A stretch of DNA of 64,000 nucleotides from CAZIMM01 sp964540415 (GTDB lineage: Bacteria; Bacillota; Clostridia; Oscillospirales; Acutalibacteraceae), in NCBI GenBank assembly GCA_964540415.1, contig CAZIMM010000001.1, positions 1 to 64,000 of the forward strand. Direction: 5' to 3'. Within the stretch, counting starts at the first letter, position 1; each line of letters starts with the position of its first letter. The position numbers were made by a program, and so were the translations under genes. The notes beneath the pieces were generated by a model, which worked only from the letters and a program-made list of their open reading frames with translations, searched no databases and had not been told where the DNA came from. Shown in pieces: positions 27,247 through 35,210 of this stretch.

Positions 27247-27433
27247 TGTTTATCTCCAATATTTTTTTAATCCGGGCAGCCTTGTACGCCTGATTATCAT
27301 CCGCTGTACTTCGCTTTATCACATCTTCTCAATCAATACAACTATTATATTATTTTTAACGGTTTCTATTATAATCCGCATCGGTAAAAAATCCCGAAAG
27401 CATTTTTGCAAAACCTTTTATGTGAAAAGGACG

Positions 27434-27637
27434 AAAAAACGCAGGCATCACATCAATGCCTGCGTTTTTCTGGCAAAGAACACAAGTCTGATACAAACTT
27501 CACCCACCTGTGCCTTTGCCGTTTGTTCCGTATGCCAAGTTCACCCACCTAAGTTTTTTTGGTTCTCCCGTTTGATGTGTTCACCCACCTGTAACAAGCA
27601 ATATTTTGGCAGTGTTACAACTCTGCAAATCGGGATT
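27434..27637 (-). repeat. GGTGGGTGAA-type dispersed repeat ending in a terminator (copy B)
   Basis: On the minus strand this copy begins AATCCCGATTTG, has three AGGTGGGTGAA units spaced 41-42 bases apart (starting near 27592, 27550 and 27511), then AGTTTGTAT and CTTGTGTTCTTTGCC. It ends in a GCAGGCAT-type terminator hairpin (27469-27435). Block order is the same as copy A at 1896-2053, with one unit more. It lies between the splB and phosphotransferase genes. Confidence 0.75.
27435..27469 (-). terminator. Terminator of the GCAGGCAT hairpin family (copy 2)
   Basis: AAAAACGCAGGCAT pairs with ATGCCTGCGTTTTT over an 7-base loop. It forms the 3' end of repeat copy B. Confidence 0.8.
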
Positions 27638-27641
27638 ATCG

Positions 27642-28538
27642 TCATAATAATTTCTTTTGATACCATGCCGGGATATAAGAGCTATGATGTTTAATTCTAT
27701 CAACCTCGTCATCAAATATATGAAGCGTTTCTTGCCGTTCTTCTTCTATCTTCACTCCGACTGTAAAGGCATAAAGCATTTCTGCAAGCATATAGTAATC
27801 ATACTTTTCCCAAAAATCTTCCGGCACGGTATTACCGAAGTATCCGTCTATCTGTCCTATGGCAAAAGGAATACTGTACATTGCACTTACTCCTGCTCCT
27901 GTCATAACAAGATACGGGTCTGTTACACCACATATCTGAAAGTCAATGACAGATAATTCGCCGTCGGGAGATATTACCATGTTATCTGTTTGGAAATCCT
28001 CGTGCATCAATGCCGTGGGACGCTCTCCGATACAATGCTGTTGATCCAGTAAGTAGGAAATTATCAGTTCATCGTCTTCGAAAGCGTACCCGCACTTACG
28101 GTAAAGTTCAATATAATGCTCAACTCGCTCCTGATAGTTTTTTGCCCATTCAAAAGACGCAGGCTGATAATTGATGGTTTCCATCTGTTTCAGGATACCG
28201 GCCGCTTTCAGACCATATTCGTATTGTTCAGATTCGGCAAGGCTTAAAAGTGCCTCTTTTGCTTCTTCGCCATCACACCAAGTCAAAAGTTGATACACAC
28301 TTTTCCCACCGTTACATACTCCAAAATCAATCGGCATTGACATATTGATTCCGGCAGCGGATATGCGTTTCATCCGTTCAAACTCGAGCTTTTTTTCCTC
28401 ATACTTGGAAATGTCGGAAACGCGGAGCAACAATTTTTCGCCGCTTTTTGTTTCCACATAATACTTTTTATCGTTTGACCACCCTTTGTGGATGGGTTCA
28501 ACACTGGAGAACGATTCGTCGTTCAAGATGTCCTTCAA
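27642..28538 (-). CDS. Aminoglycoside/choline kinase-like phosphotransferase
   Basis: The 298-residue protein has the APH fold: KGWSNDKKYYV (nucleotide loop), catalytic loop HEDFQTDN (HxDxxxxN) and metal-binding Asp in VIDFQ. The family phosphorylates aminoglycosides, macrolides, choline, homoserine or sugars. Nothing in sequence or context shows drug resistance, so a metabolic kinase is equally likely. The TTG start follows GAGGAGAAAAA. Confidence 0.85.
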   Translation of the reverse strand: MKDILNDESFSSVEPIHKGWSNDKKYYVETKSGEKLLLRVSDISKYEEKKLEFERMKRISAAGINMSMPIDFGVCNGGKSVYQLLTWCDGEEAKEALLSLAESEQYEYGLKAAGILKQMETINYQPASFEWAKNYQERVEHYIELYRKCGYAFEDDELIISYLLDQQHCIGERPTALMHEDFQTDNMVISPDGELSVIDFQICGVTDPYLVMTGAGVSAMYSIPFAIGQIDGYFGNTVPEDFWEKYDYYMLAEMLYAFTVGVKIEEERQETLHIFDDEVDRIKHHSSYIPAWYQKKLL

Positions 28539-28603
28539 TTTTTCTCCTCCGCAAATTCTTGTTTATCGAGTTCATTATATCATATTTTTATGCTATTTAC
28601 AAC

Positions 28604-28640
28604 AAAGAACGCAGGCATTGTATCAATGCTTGCGTTCTTA
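28604..28640 (-). terminator. Terminator of tRNA-Leu, GCAGGCAT hairpin family (copy 3)
   Basis: AAGAACGCAAGCATTG pairs with CAATGCCTGCGTTCTT just past the tRNA-Leu 3' end. Confidence 0.8.
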
Positions 28641-28642
28641 TA

Positions 28643-28725
28643 TGGTGCGGACGAAGGGACTCGAACCCTCACTCATAAGAACCGGCTCCTAAAACCGGCG
28701 CGTCTGCCAGTTCCGCCACATCCGC
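28643..28725 (-). tRNA. tRNA-Leu (anticodon UAG)
   Basis: Type II tRNA with CCA encoded. Acceptor GCGGATG pairs with CGTCCGC, allowing one G-T. Anticodon stem CCGGT/GCCGG encloses loop TTTAGGA, giving UAG. There is a long variable arm, and the T-arm has GGGTTCGAGTCCC. Confidence 0.95.
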
Positions 28726-28740
28726 ATTTATTCCGCACGG

Positions 28741-28769
28741 ATTATATCATATAAGTCTTCCGTTTTCAA
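28741..28769 (-). promoter_or_regulatory. Predicted promoter of tRNA-Leu
   Basis: On the minus strand: TTGAAA, 17 bases, TATAAT, ending 15 bases before the mature 5' end. Confidence 0.7.
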
Positions 28770-28838
28770 GAAATGGTTCAGAATAAAGCGGATAAAACTT
28801 AAAAAAATATATGCGCGGCCATTTTTTTTATTTTACTG

Positions 28839-28867
28839 TTGATTTTTCGGCACAATTGTGCTATTAT
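28839..28867 (+). promoter_or_regulatory. Predicted promoter of tRNA-Arg
   Basis: TTGATT, 17 bases and TATTAT stand 37 bases before the tRNA. Confidence 0.6.
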
Positions 28868-28904
28868 ACTTTAGCGGTTGAGGAAACCGCTTCAAATTTA
28901 ATAT

Positions 28905-28981
28905 GCGCCAGTAGCTCAGCTGGATAGAGTGTTTGGCTACGAACCAAAAGGTCGGGGGTTCGAGTCCCTTCTGGCGCGCCA
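28905..28981 (+). tRNA. tRNA-Arg (anticodon ACG)
   Basis: Acceptor GCGCCAG/CTGGCGC with G discriminator and encoded CCA. D-arm has AGCTCAGCTGGATAGAG, the anticodon loop CTACGAA gives ACG (A34 normally edited to inosine), and the T-arm has GGGGGTTCGAGTCCC. Confidence 0.96.
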
Positions 28982-28982
28982 G

Positions 28983-29012
28983 AAAAAAGCATTGCGAAAG
29001 CAGTGCTTTTTT
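28983..29012 (+). terminator. Terminator of tRNA-Arg
   Basis: AAAAAAGCATTGC, a GAAA tetraloop and GCAGTGCTTTTTT form a compact hairpin starting two bases after the CCA end. Confidence 0.85.
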
Positions 29013-29469
29013 CAACTGTGTATGCCCTGTAGGTATGCCCTCGGCACTTCATTTAACTCAGAGCGCAAGCGGCAACTATCACTCAAGTTTAAAGACACTT
29101 GCCGATTCACCGGACACATCATTTTAGATTCGGCAGGCAGTTATGCGTCAGACATTCCGCAAACCTAATATATCAGGGGTTTGCGGCTTTTTCTTTGCCC
29201 GAAAGCCTTAATCACTTGGTTCTCGGGCAAATTCTTATGCTTTTGAAGCAGTGTTTTACGGATTGGCAGAAAAAAGAGTCGGATGCCCGGCTCTTTATAA
29301 TCGGAAAACTCCGGCTTATATTGCCTCGGTTATCCTCTTTGTTCATATTTAATAACTTGCACGAGGCTAAACAGTCGCGTAGCAGAAAACGAACGCCTTA
29401 AACGGCGAAGCGAACAGATTAATTGCGTAAGCCGGACAGCAAAAGTCTCTTTTCTCGCCTTTTATATTA
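29013..29469. other. Non-coding gap after tRNA-Arg
   Basis: No gene is recognisable. It contains a near-direct repeat TATGCCCTGTAGG/TATGCCCTCGG (29029-29045) and a terminator-like hairpin at 29157-29192. I looked for an integrase or att duplication next to the tRNA and found neither. Confidence 0.5.
29157..29192 (+). terminator. Orphan intrinsic terminator
   Basis: CCGCAAACC pairs with GGTTTGCGG over a 12-base loop, followed by a T-rich run. No gene upstream explains it, so an unrecognised transcript may end here. Confidence 0.7.
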
Positions 29470-29498
29470 TTGTAAATACGGTTATTGTTTGATATAAT
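29470..29498 (+). promoter_or_regulatory. Predicted promoter of the GDPD gene
   Basis: TTGTAA, 17 bases and TATAAT stand 48 bases before the start codon. Confidence 0.6.
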
Positions 29499-29546
29499 GA
29501 GAAAAATGCCCGGCTTTCGGGCTGAATTCACAGCAAGGAGAAAAAA

Positions 29547-30239
29547 ATGAAAAGATCAATTTGTATGATCGGTCACAGGGGTTACAGCAGCAAACATCAG
29601 GAGAACACGGCGGAAGCCTTCATCGGCGCGGCAAAGCACGGAAGCGGAGGCGTTGAAACCGATGTCCGCATCACTGCCGACGGGGTTCTTGTTCTGATGC
29701 ACAACAGCGCGGCGGTTTTTGAGGACGGCACAACGCTTGAAGTTGCCGCATCCACATATGAACAGCTCGCTGCAAAGCCTCTGAAAAACAAAGTGAGCGA
29801 TGAAACATCGTACATCTGCACCTTCCGCCGTTATCTTGAAATCTGCCGCGAGCACAGCCTCATCTGCTTCATTGAGCTCAAGGGCAGTTTCCCCGAGGAA
29901 AAAATCAGAGAAGCCTTCGAGATGGCGAAAGAAGTCTACGACCTTTCAAAATGCATCCTGCAATCCTTCCAATTTGAAGATCTTGTCAAGGCGCACGAGC
30001 TGTTTCCGGAGCTGAAAATCATGCTCACCTGGGGCAAGGACCGTGGAGATTACCGCCGCTGCTTTGATTACGGCTTTGACATTGATTCAAGCTACTGGTC
30101 CGCAACACCGAAGCTGGTCAGGGATTTCCACAGCCGCGGACTCAAGGTTGCCCTGTGGACGGCTAACACCCTGCCCACCCTTATCCGCTGCCGTTTGCTT
30201 CGCCCGGATTATATTGAATCCGACCGCTTCGGCGGCTGA
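29547..30239 (+). CDS. Glycerophosphodiester phosphodiesterase family protein
   Basis: GDPD enzymes hydrolyse glycerophosphodiesters from phospholipid turnover to glycerol-3-phosphate and an alcohol. The 230-residue cytosolic protein has the TIM-barrel motifs: IGHRGYSS (His, Arg), ENTAEAF (Glu-Asn), ETDVRITADGVLVLMHN (metal Glu, Asp) with Asn where HD is usual, FIELKG, and ALWTANT. The second catalytic His is retained in MHN. AAGGAGAAAAAA precedes ATG. It is a single gene. Confidence 0.88.
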   Translation: MKRSICMIGHRGYSSKHQENTAEAFIGAAKHGSGGVETDVRITADGVLVLMHNSAAVFEDGTTLEVAASTYEQLAAKPLKNKVSDETSYICTFRRYLEICREHSLICFIELKGSFPEEKIREAFEMAKEVYDLSKCILQSFQFEDLVKAHELFPELKIMLTWGKDRGDYRRCFDYGFDIDSSYWSATPKLVRDFHSRGLKVALWTANTLPTLIRCRLLRPDYIESDRFGG

Positions 30240-30347
30240 CTCTGCCGAAAGCGCAAAAACCTTTCGAGCCGGAGCTTTCCAAAGGGTCTGTGAAACCCGA
30301 ACTGAAAACATAATGCCGTATTCTTTAATTCACTCTGCGCCGTGCAA

Positions 30348-31445
30348 TCATTGCGGCTTTGAGTAATGTTCAACAGCATACATAAATCCGTCGAGCAAAA
30401 ATGTCTTTGCGTCCTTTGCAATATTTGTGAAGCCGAACGTATCAAAGGCATGGAAGCAGCCCTCATAGAGCCTGAAAGAGACCTCCACTCCGGCATTGCG
30501 CAAATCCTCAACATATTTCACCGTTTCGTCCGTGAACGGCTCAATTGTACCCACATATGTCAGAGTCGGCGGAAGGCCGGAATAGTCCGTTTCCCTTGAG
30601 GGAGCGGCATATTTTGAAACCCTGTCGGTTCCGTAATCGTCTCCCAGATACAGCTTCCATGCGTTTTCGTTTGATTCCGAATCCCACATCGGAGCATCGT
30701 TTCCCTGTGAGGACTCCGTAATCATACGGTCGTCAAGCATCGGATAAAGCGGCATCTGGAAGGCAATTGAAACGTCGCCCCTGTCCCTTGCCCGCAGGCT
30801 TACCGCCGCGGTCAGTCCGCCGCCGGCACTGTCGCCCCCGACAAACAGTTGATCACTTTGCACTCCGTATTCCGCTGAGTGCTCCTTGAGCCATATCAGC
30901 GCCGCATAGCAGTCGTCCAGTGCGGCGGGGTACGGCGCGTCGGTTGAGTTTGTGTAATCCGGCGCGACAACAACACAGCCGGACGCGAGGATGAAGTCCT
31001 CAATGAACTTGTAATCCACCTCCGGAATACCTATTGCGTAGCCCCCTCCGTGTATCCACAGGAGACCGGGCACGTTGTCTTTTCTTTCACGAGGGGTATA
31101 CACACATATTCTCAGCAGTGACCCGTTGTCACGCTCAATATATTCTTGCTTATATTCAATGTCCTTTCCGGTCATGTCGACGCCCCTGCCGAAGTTGTCC
31201 AGCACAAAATTGCTCAGGCGAAACAGCGGCTTGGACATGCTCGGAACAAACAGGCTCATCAGCCCGCCGATGACCCTCAATTCCGGATTCATCATCTTCA
31301 CCGTGATTTTGCGATTGAAAACAGCCGCTCCGAATGCTGCGGCAAAGGGCAGACTCGCTCCGGCATCCGCATAAACCGAAATGCCGCAGAGCATCGCGAT
31401 GACAAGAATCAGGCTTACCGTGCGAAACAACATTATTCTTTTCAC
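30348..31445 (-). CDS. Secreted alpha/beta-hydrolase of the hormone-sensitive lipase type
   Basis: The 365-residue protein has an N-terminal signal peptide (MLFRTVSLILVIAMLCGISV). The oxyanion motif HGGGYAIG and the nucleophile elbow GGDSAGGG identify bacterial family IV (HSL-like) carboxylesterases; the acid and His lie near EPFTDE and EGCFHAFD. It would hydrolyse short acyl esters, perhaps acetylated glycans, outside the membrane; the substrate is inferred. The GTG start follows GGAGGGGAAAAAA. It is convergent with the GDPD gene. Confidence 0.85.
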   Translation of the reverse strand: MKRIMLFRTVSLILVIAMLCGISVYADAGASLPFAAAFGAAVFNRKITVKMMNPELRVIGGLMSLFVPSMSKPLFRLSNFVLDNFGRGVDMTGKDIEYKQEYIERDNGSLLRICVYTPRERKDNVPGLLWIHGGGYAIGIPEVDYKFIEDFILASGCVVVAPDYTNSTDAPYPAALDDCYAALIWLKEHSAEYGVQSDQLFVGGDSAGGGLTAAVSLRARDRGDVSIAFQMPLYPMLDDRMITESSQGNDAPMWDSESNENAWKLYLGDDYGTDRVSKYAAPSRETDYSGLPPTLTYVGTIEPFTDETVKYVEDLRNAGVEVSFRLYEGCFHAFDTFGFTNIAKDAKTFLLDGFMYAVEHYSKPQ

Positions 31446-31640
31446 TTTTTTCCCCTCCGTTTGTGCTGCGTTTATTCATTCTGTCGTGTTGCCGACAGGT
31501 TTCAGCACACTCACGCTCGTTCCGAATATATATTAACAAAACCGAAGCAAAAGTGCAAGCGGGAATACCTATTGTTTATTTTAAATATTATCCGCGCCGC
31601 TGTCTTCACCGAACGCATATGTCCCGTTCCAGCATTTTCA
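31446..31640. other. Intergenic region upstream of the HSL-type gene
   Basis: No gene is seen apart from the Cys-rich remnant further on. Confidence 0.4.
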
Positions 31641-31830
31641 AAGAGGACAGCAATCCGGACGGCTGCAGAATTCTGATTCACCGCGTTCATCTTCACTCCC
31701 GGCAAGGCGGCAGCCTCGGCAATGACAGACATCATCGCATCCGGCACGGCAAAATACATTGGATTTTCCTTTTCCGCAGTCGGGGTAAGAGCATTTTAGT
31801 GCCGCAGGATTTATGCGAATGAGATTGATT
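31641..31830 (-). pseudogene. Cysteine-rich short frame without a start codon
   Basis: A minus-strand frame reads KINLIRINPAALKCSYPDC, then VFCRAGCDDVCHCRGC, then SEFCSRPDCCPL and a stop. It has ten or more Cys in about 50 residues, in paired spacing typical of metal-binding peptides. Upstream codons stay open but include no ATG, GTG or TTG, and no ribosome site is seen. It is either a decayed 5' part of a zinc- or iron-sulfur protein gene, or chance. I do not recognise the family. Confidence 0.3.
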
Positions 31831-31853
31831 TTCGGAAAAAATAAGTATATAAT
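31825..31853 (+). promoter_or_regulatory. Predicted promoter of metF-metH
   Basis: TTGATT, 17 bases and TATAAT. No SAM-riboswitch core is visible in the short leader (31854-31918). Confidence 0.6.
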
Positions 31854-31918
31854 ATTATTTATGTTATTATTTTCCTGGGCTGAATGAATAGTGTCCGGGC
31901 GATTTGGAGCTGAATGTT

Positions 31919-32803
31919 ATGAAAATTATCGACATATTGAACAACGGAAAAATCAATGTTTCCTGCGAGGTTTTTCCGCCGAAGCTCGGCTCTGAGCTTG
32001 TGGGTGCGCGCGAGGTTGTGCGTAAGATTGCATTGCTCAAACCTTCGTTTATGAGCGTGACCTACGGCGCAGGCGGCGGCACAAGTGAGCACACGGTGAG
32101 CATTGCGGACGAGCTGCAGAATGTCAACAATGTTCCGGCGCTGGCACACCTCACCTGCTGTGCGGCTGACAGGGAAAGTGTGAGCGCTTATCTCGCAAAG
32201 CTCCGCTCCCACAACATTGAAAACGTGCTTGCCCTTCGGGGCGATCTCGCGCCGGGCTGCGCGCCGAAGGATTTTCTGCACGCCTCCGACCTCATGCTCG
32301 AAATCAAAGCGCACGGGGATTTTTGCATCGGCGGCGCGTGCTATCCGGAGGGACATCCAGAATCAGAGACGATATTTGACGATATTGACTATCTGAAGCT
32401 GAAAGTTGACTGCGGCTGTGAGTTCTTTACCACGCAGATGTTTTTTGACAACAATATTTTTTATACATATATGTACAAATGCCTGCGTCACGATGTGAAC
32501 GTGCCCGTTGTTGCGGGAATTATGCCGGTGACAAACATCAAGCAGGTAAAACGAATCCGCAATCTTTCCGGCGCAAGGCTTCCTCACCGTCTGAGCGCAA
32601 TCTGCGACCGCTTTGCCTATGACGAGAAGGCTTTTTATCAGGCGGGCATCGCCTACGCGACGGAGCAGATAATCAACCTCATCTCAAACGGCGTTAAAAA
32701 CATTCATATTTATACGATGAACAAGCCGGAAATCGCAGCCGATATTTTTGGAAATCTCAGTGAGATAATCGGCAAAAAATCCGGTCGGGGGGTTTTGTCT
32801 TGA
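31919..32803 (+). CDS. metF: Methylenetetrahydrofolate reductase
   Basis: MetF reduces 5,10-methylene-THF to 5-methyl-THF, the methyl donor for MetH. The 294-residue TIM-barrel flavoprotein has SCEVFPPK, SFMSVTYGAGGGTSE, LALRGD, CIGGACYPEGHPES, KLKVDCGCEFFTTQMFFDN and PVVAGIMPVTN. ATG 31919 follows GGAGCTGAATGTT; a TTG at 31904 is less likely. The stop overlaps the metH start by two bases, so the two methionine-cycle enzymes are co-translated. Confidence 0.95.
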   Translation: MKIIDILNNGKINVSCEVFPPKLGSELVGAREVVRKIALLKPSFMSVTYGAGGGTSEHTVSIADELQNVNNVPALAHLTCCAADRESVSAYLAKLRSHNIENVLALRGDLAPGCAPKDFLHASDLMLEIKAHGDFCIGGACYPEGHPESETIFDDIDYLKLKVDCGCEFFTTQMFFDNNIFYTYMYKCLRHDVNVPVVAGIMPVTNIKQVKRIRNLSGARLPHRLSAICDRFAYDEKAFYQAGIAYATEQIINLISNGVKNIHIYTMNKPEIAADIFGNLSEIIGKKSGRGVLS

Positions 32804-35205
32804 ATTTCGGCAGTGCTTTGTCAGACTGCGTTCTTTTTTTCGACGGCGCAATGGGCACCATGCTCCAGCAGGCAGGTCTATCTGAAACAGAGCTGCCCGA
32901 GGAGTGGAATCTCGCCCATTCGGACGAGGTTAAAAAAATCCATGCCGCTTATCTCAGGGCGGGCTGCAACATCATCAAAACAAACACGTTCGGCGCAAAC
33001 CGCCTGAAACTGGGTGAATGCCGCTTCGGAGTGCCGGAGCTTGTCACCTCGGCGGTGAAAATTGCAAAGGCGGCTGTTTCCGCGTCCGGAATTGACCAAC
33101 ACGGTCAAGGTGCACTTGTTGCACTTGATATAGGCCCGACGGGAAAGCTTCTCCGTCCGCTCGGCGAAGTGAGCTTTGACGAGGCTTACGATGCCTTTGC
33201 AGAAACGGTGCTTGCGGGCGCCGCCGCGGGTGCTGACCTTGTGCTTGTTGAAACAATGAACGACACTCTTGAAGCAAAGGCTGCCGTGCTTGCCGCAAAG
33301 GAAAACTGCGAGCTTCCCGTTGTTGTCACCTTCACCTTTGACCAAAACGGAAAACTTCTCAACGGCGCGGATGTTCAAACCGTTGCCGCGATGTTTGAGG
33401 GGCTTGGCATAGCGGCTCTTGGCTTCAACTGCGGGCTGGGCACAAGGCAAATGCTCGGCATTCTGCCGCAGCTGACCGCCGTGTGCGGACTGCCCGTTGC
33501 CGTCAATGCCAACGCAGGACTGCCTGTGACGGTGAACGGCAAAACAGTTTTCACCCAGACTCCCGATGAATTCGCACAGGACTGTGCACAGCTCATAAAG
33601 CAGGGCGCGTCGCTCGTCGGCGGCTGCTGCGGAACAACCCCCGAGCATCTTGCCGCGATGATAACCCTTTGCGGCGGGTTAAAATGTGACCGACGCCCGG
33701 AGTGTGCCGCACGCACAGCGGTTTCATCTTATTCAAAAACCGTGGTGTTCGGCGGGGACACTCTGATTATCGGCGAACGTCTGAATCCCACGGGCAAGCC
33801 ACGTCTCAGGGAGGCACTGCGTGACGGCGACACGGATTTCATCTGCCGTGAAGCGCTGCTGCAGGTTGACGCGGGCGCGGACATTCTGGATTTGAACGTC
33901 GGCTGCTCCGGCATTGACCAGAAATCAGCCATGCTGAAATGCCTTGAGGAGATTCAGGCTGTGACGGACGTTCCCGTGCAGCTTGACTCCACCGACCCGG
34001 AGGTGCTCGGCGCGGCTCTGCGCGTTTATAACGGCAAGCCGTTAATCAATTCGGTCAACGCTGAAGAAAAGTCTCTGCACACCGTCCTTCCGCTTGTGAA
34101 AAAATACGGCGCGGCTGTTGTTGCCCTGACCCTTGACGAAAACGGAATACCTGACACCGTGCAGGGAAGGCTTGAAACCGCGAAAAAAATCCTTGCCGCC
34201 GCACAGGAATACGGCATTCCGCGCGAAAACATTATTTTTGACACTCTGGCAATGTCCGCCGCAACAGGGCGTGAGAATGTTGAAACAACAATGGGCACTC
34301 TCGGTGTAATCGGCGGTGAATGGAAAATGAACACCGTGCTCGGTGTGTCGAATGTCTCCTTCGGGCTGCCCGAGCGCGAGCACATCAACGCCACATTTCT
34401 CACAATGGCGATGGACAGAGGGCTGAGCGCGGCAATAATCAACCCGCTCGACAAGACGATTATGACGGCTTACTCTTCGTATAACGCTCTGTTCGGCGCG
34501 GACAGAAGCTGTGTCGGATATATAGATTTCATCTCCGGCAATTCATTGACCAAAACAGTCAACGACAACTCCGGTAGCGAGAAGCTCACCCTGTATTCCG
34601 CAATACTCAAGGGACTGAAGGACAGGGCTTATGAGCTTGCGCTGGAGCTCGGGCAAACAACTGAATTGACCGGCCTTGTCAGCGAGCATATCGTTCCCGC
34701 TCTTGACGAGGTCGGCGAAAAATACGCCGCCGGCACTTTTTTCCTGCCCCAGCTTTTAATGAGCGCGCAGGCGGCCGGACGCGCGTTTGACGCTGCACGT
34801 TCGCTCATGCCGCCCGGTGCGGGGGAAAACGACAGGAAGCCGGTTGTTATTGCAACAGTGAAGGGCGACAGGCATGATATCGGCAAAAACATCGTTCGCG
34901 TGCTGTTGGAAAACTACGGCTTCAATGTGATTGACCTCGGCAAGGACGTTGCGCCGGAAGCGGTTGTTGACGCAGCAAAGAAAAGCGGCGCGAAGCTTGT
35001 CGGTCTTTCCGCGCTGATGACTACGACGGTTGAAAACATGCGCCTGACAATCGAGCTTCTGCGCAGGGAATACAAGTGCAAAATCATGGTGGGCGGCGCG
35101 GTGCTGACAGAAGAATACGCAAAATCCATCGGCGCTGACTTTTACGCACCCGACGCTATGTGTGGGGTCCGAATTGCAGAGAGCATTTACGGCAGTGAGG
35201 TTTGA
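32800..35205 (+). CDS. metH: Cobalamin-dependent methionine synthase, short form
   Basis: MetH transfers the methyl of 5-methyl-THF to homocysteine through cobalamin. The 801 residues contain the homocysteine-binding barrel (1 to about 290; zinc ligands in FNCG and GGCCGTTPEH), the pterin-binding barrel (about 310-580; GERLNPTG, DLNVGC), then the cap and B12 domain (about 590-801; DRHDIGKNIV with the cobalt-ligand His, GLSALMTTTVENM, VGGA). The C-terminal AdoMet reactivation domain of the 1200-residue enzyme is absent, as in many Firmicutes, where a separate protein may do this. The TTG start follows GGGGGGTTTTGTC. Confidence 0.95.
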   Translation: MNFGSALSDCVLFFDGAMGTMLQQAGLSETELPEEWNLAHSDEVKKIHAAYLRAGCNIIKTNTFGANRLKLGECRFGVPELVTSAVKIAKAAVSASGIDQHGQGALVALDIGPTGKLLRPLGEVSFDEAYDAFAETVLAGAAAGADLVLVETMNDTLEAKAAVLAAKENCELPVVVTFTFDQNGKLLNGADVQTVAAMFEGLGIAALGFNCGLGTRQMLGILPQLTAVCGLPVAVNANAGLPVTVNGKTVFTQTPDEFAQDCAQLIKQGASLVGGCCGTTPEHLAAMITLCGGLKCDRRPECAARTAVSSYSKTVVFGGDTLIIGERLNPTGKPRLREALRDGDTDFICREALLQVDAGADILDLNVGCSGIDQKSAMLKCLEEIQAVTDVPVQLDSTDPEVLGAALRVYNGKPLINSVNAEEKSLHTVLPLVKKYGAAVVALTLDENGIPDTVQGRLETAKKILAAAQEYGIPRENIIFDTLAMSAATGRENVETTMGTLGVIGGEWKMNTVLGVSNVSFGLPEREHINATFLTMAMDRGLSAAIINPLDKTIMTAYSSYNALFGADRSCVGYIDFISGNSLTKTVNDNSGSEKLTLYSAILKGLKDRAYELALELGQTTELTGLVSEHIVPALDEVGEKYAAGTFFLPQLLMSAQAAGRAFDAARSLMPPGAGENDRKPVVIATVKGDRHDIGKNIVRVLLENYGFNVIDLGKDVAPEAVVDAAKKSGAKLVGLSALMTTTVENMRLTIELLRREYKCKIMVGGAVLTEEYAKSIGADFYAPDAMCGVRIAESIYGSEV

Positions 35206-35210
35206 TTGAG

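Noticed and set aside
27642..28538. Aminoglycoside resistance gene
   Set aside because: Only general APH-fold motifs are present, with no resistance context or mobile element; a metabolic kinase fits as well.
28643..29469. tRNA pair as an integration site of a mobile element
   Set aside because: No integrase, excisionase-integrase pair or duplicated tRNA 3' end was found in the flanks; each tRNA has its own promoter and terminator.
31854..31918. SAM riboswitch before metF-metH
   Set aside because: The leader after the predicted promoter is only about 65 bases and has no kink-turn or SAM-I core sequence that I can see.
34026..34454. Long minus-strand open frames opposite metH, livF and other genes
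   Set aside because: They are shadows of well-supported genes on the other strand, without ribosome sites or recognisable domains.
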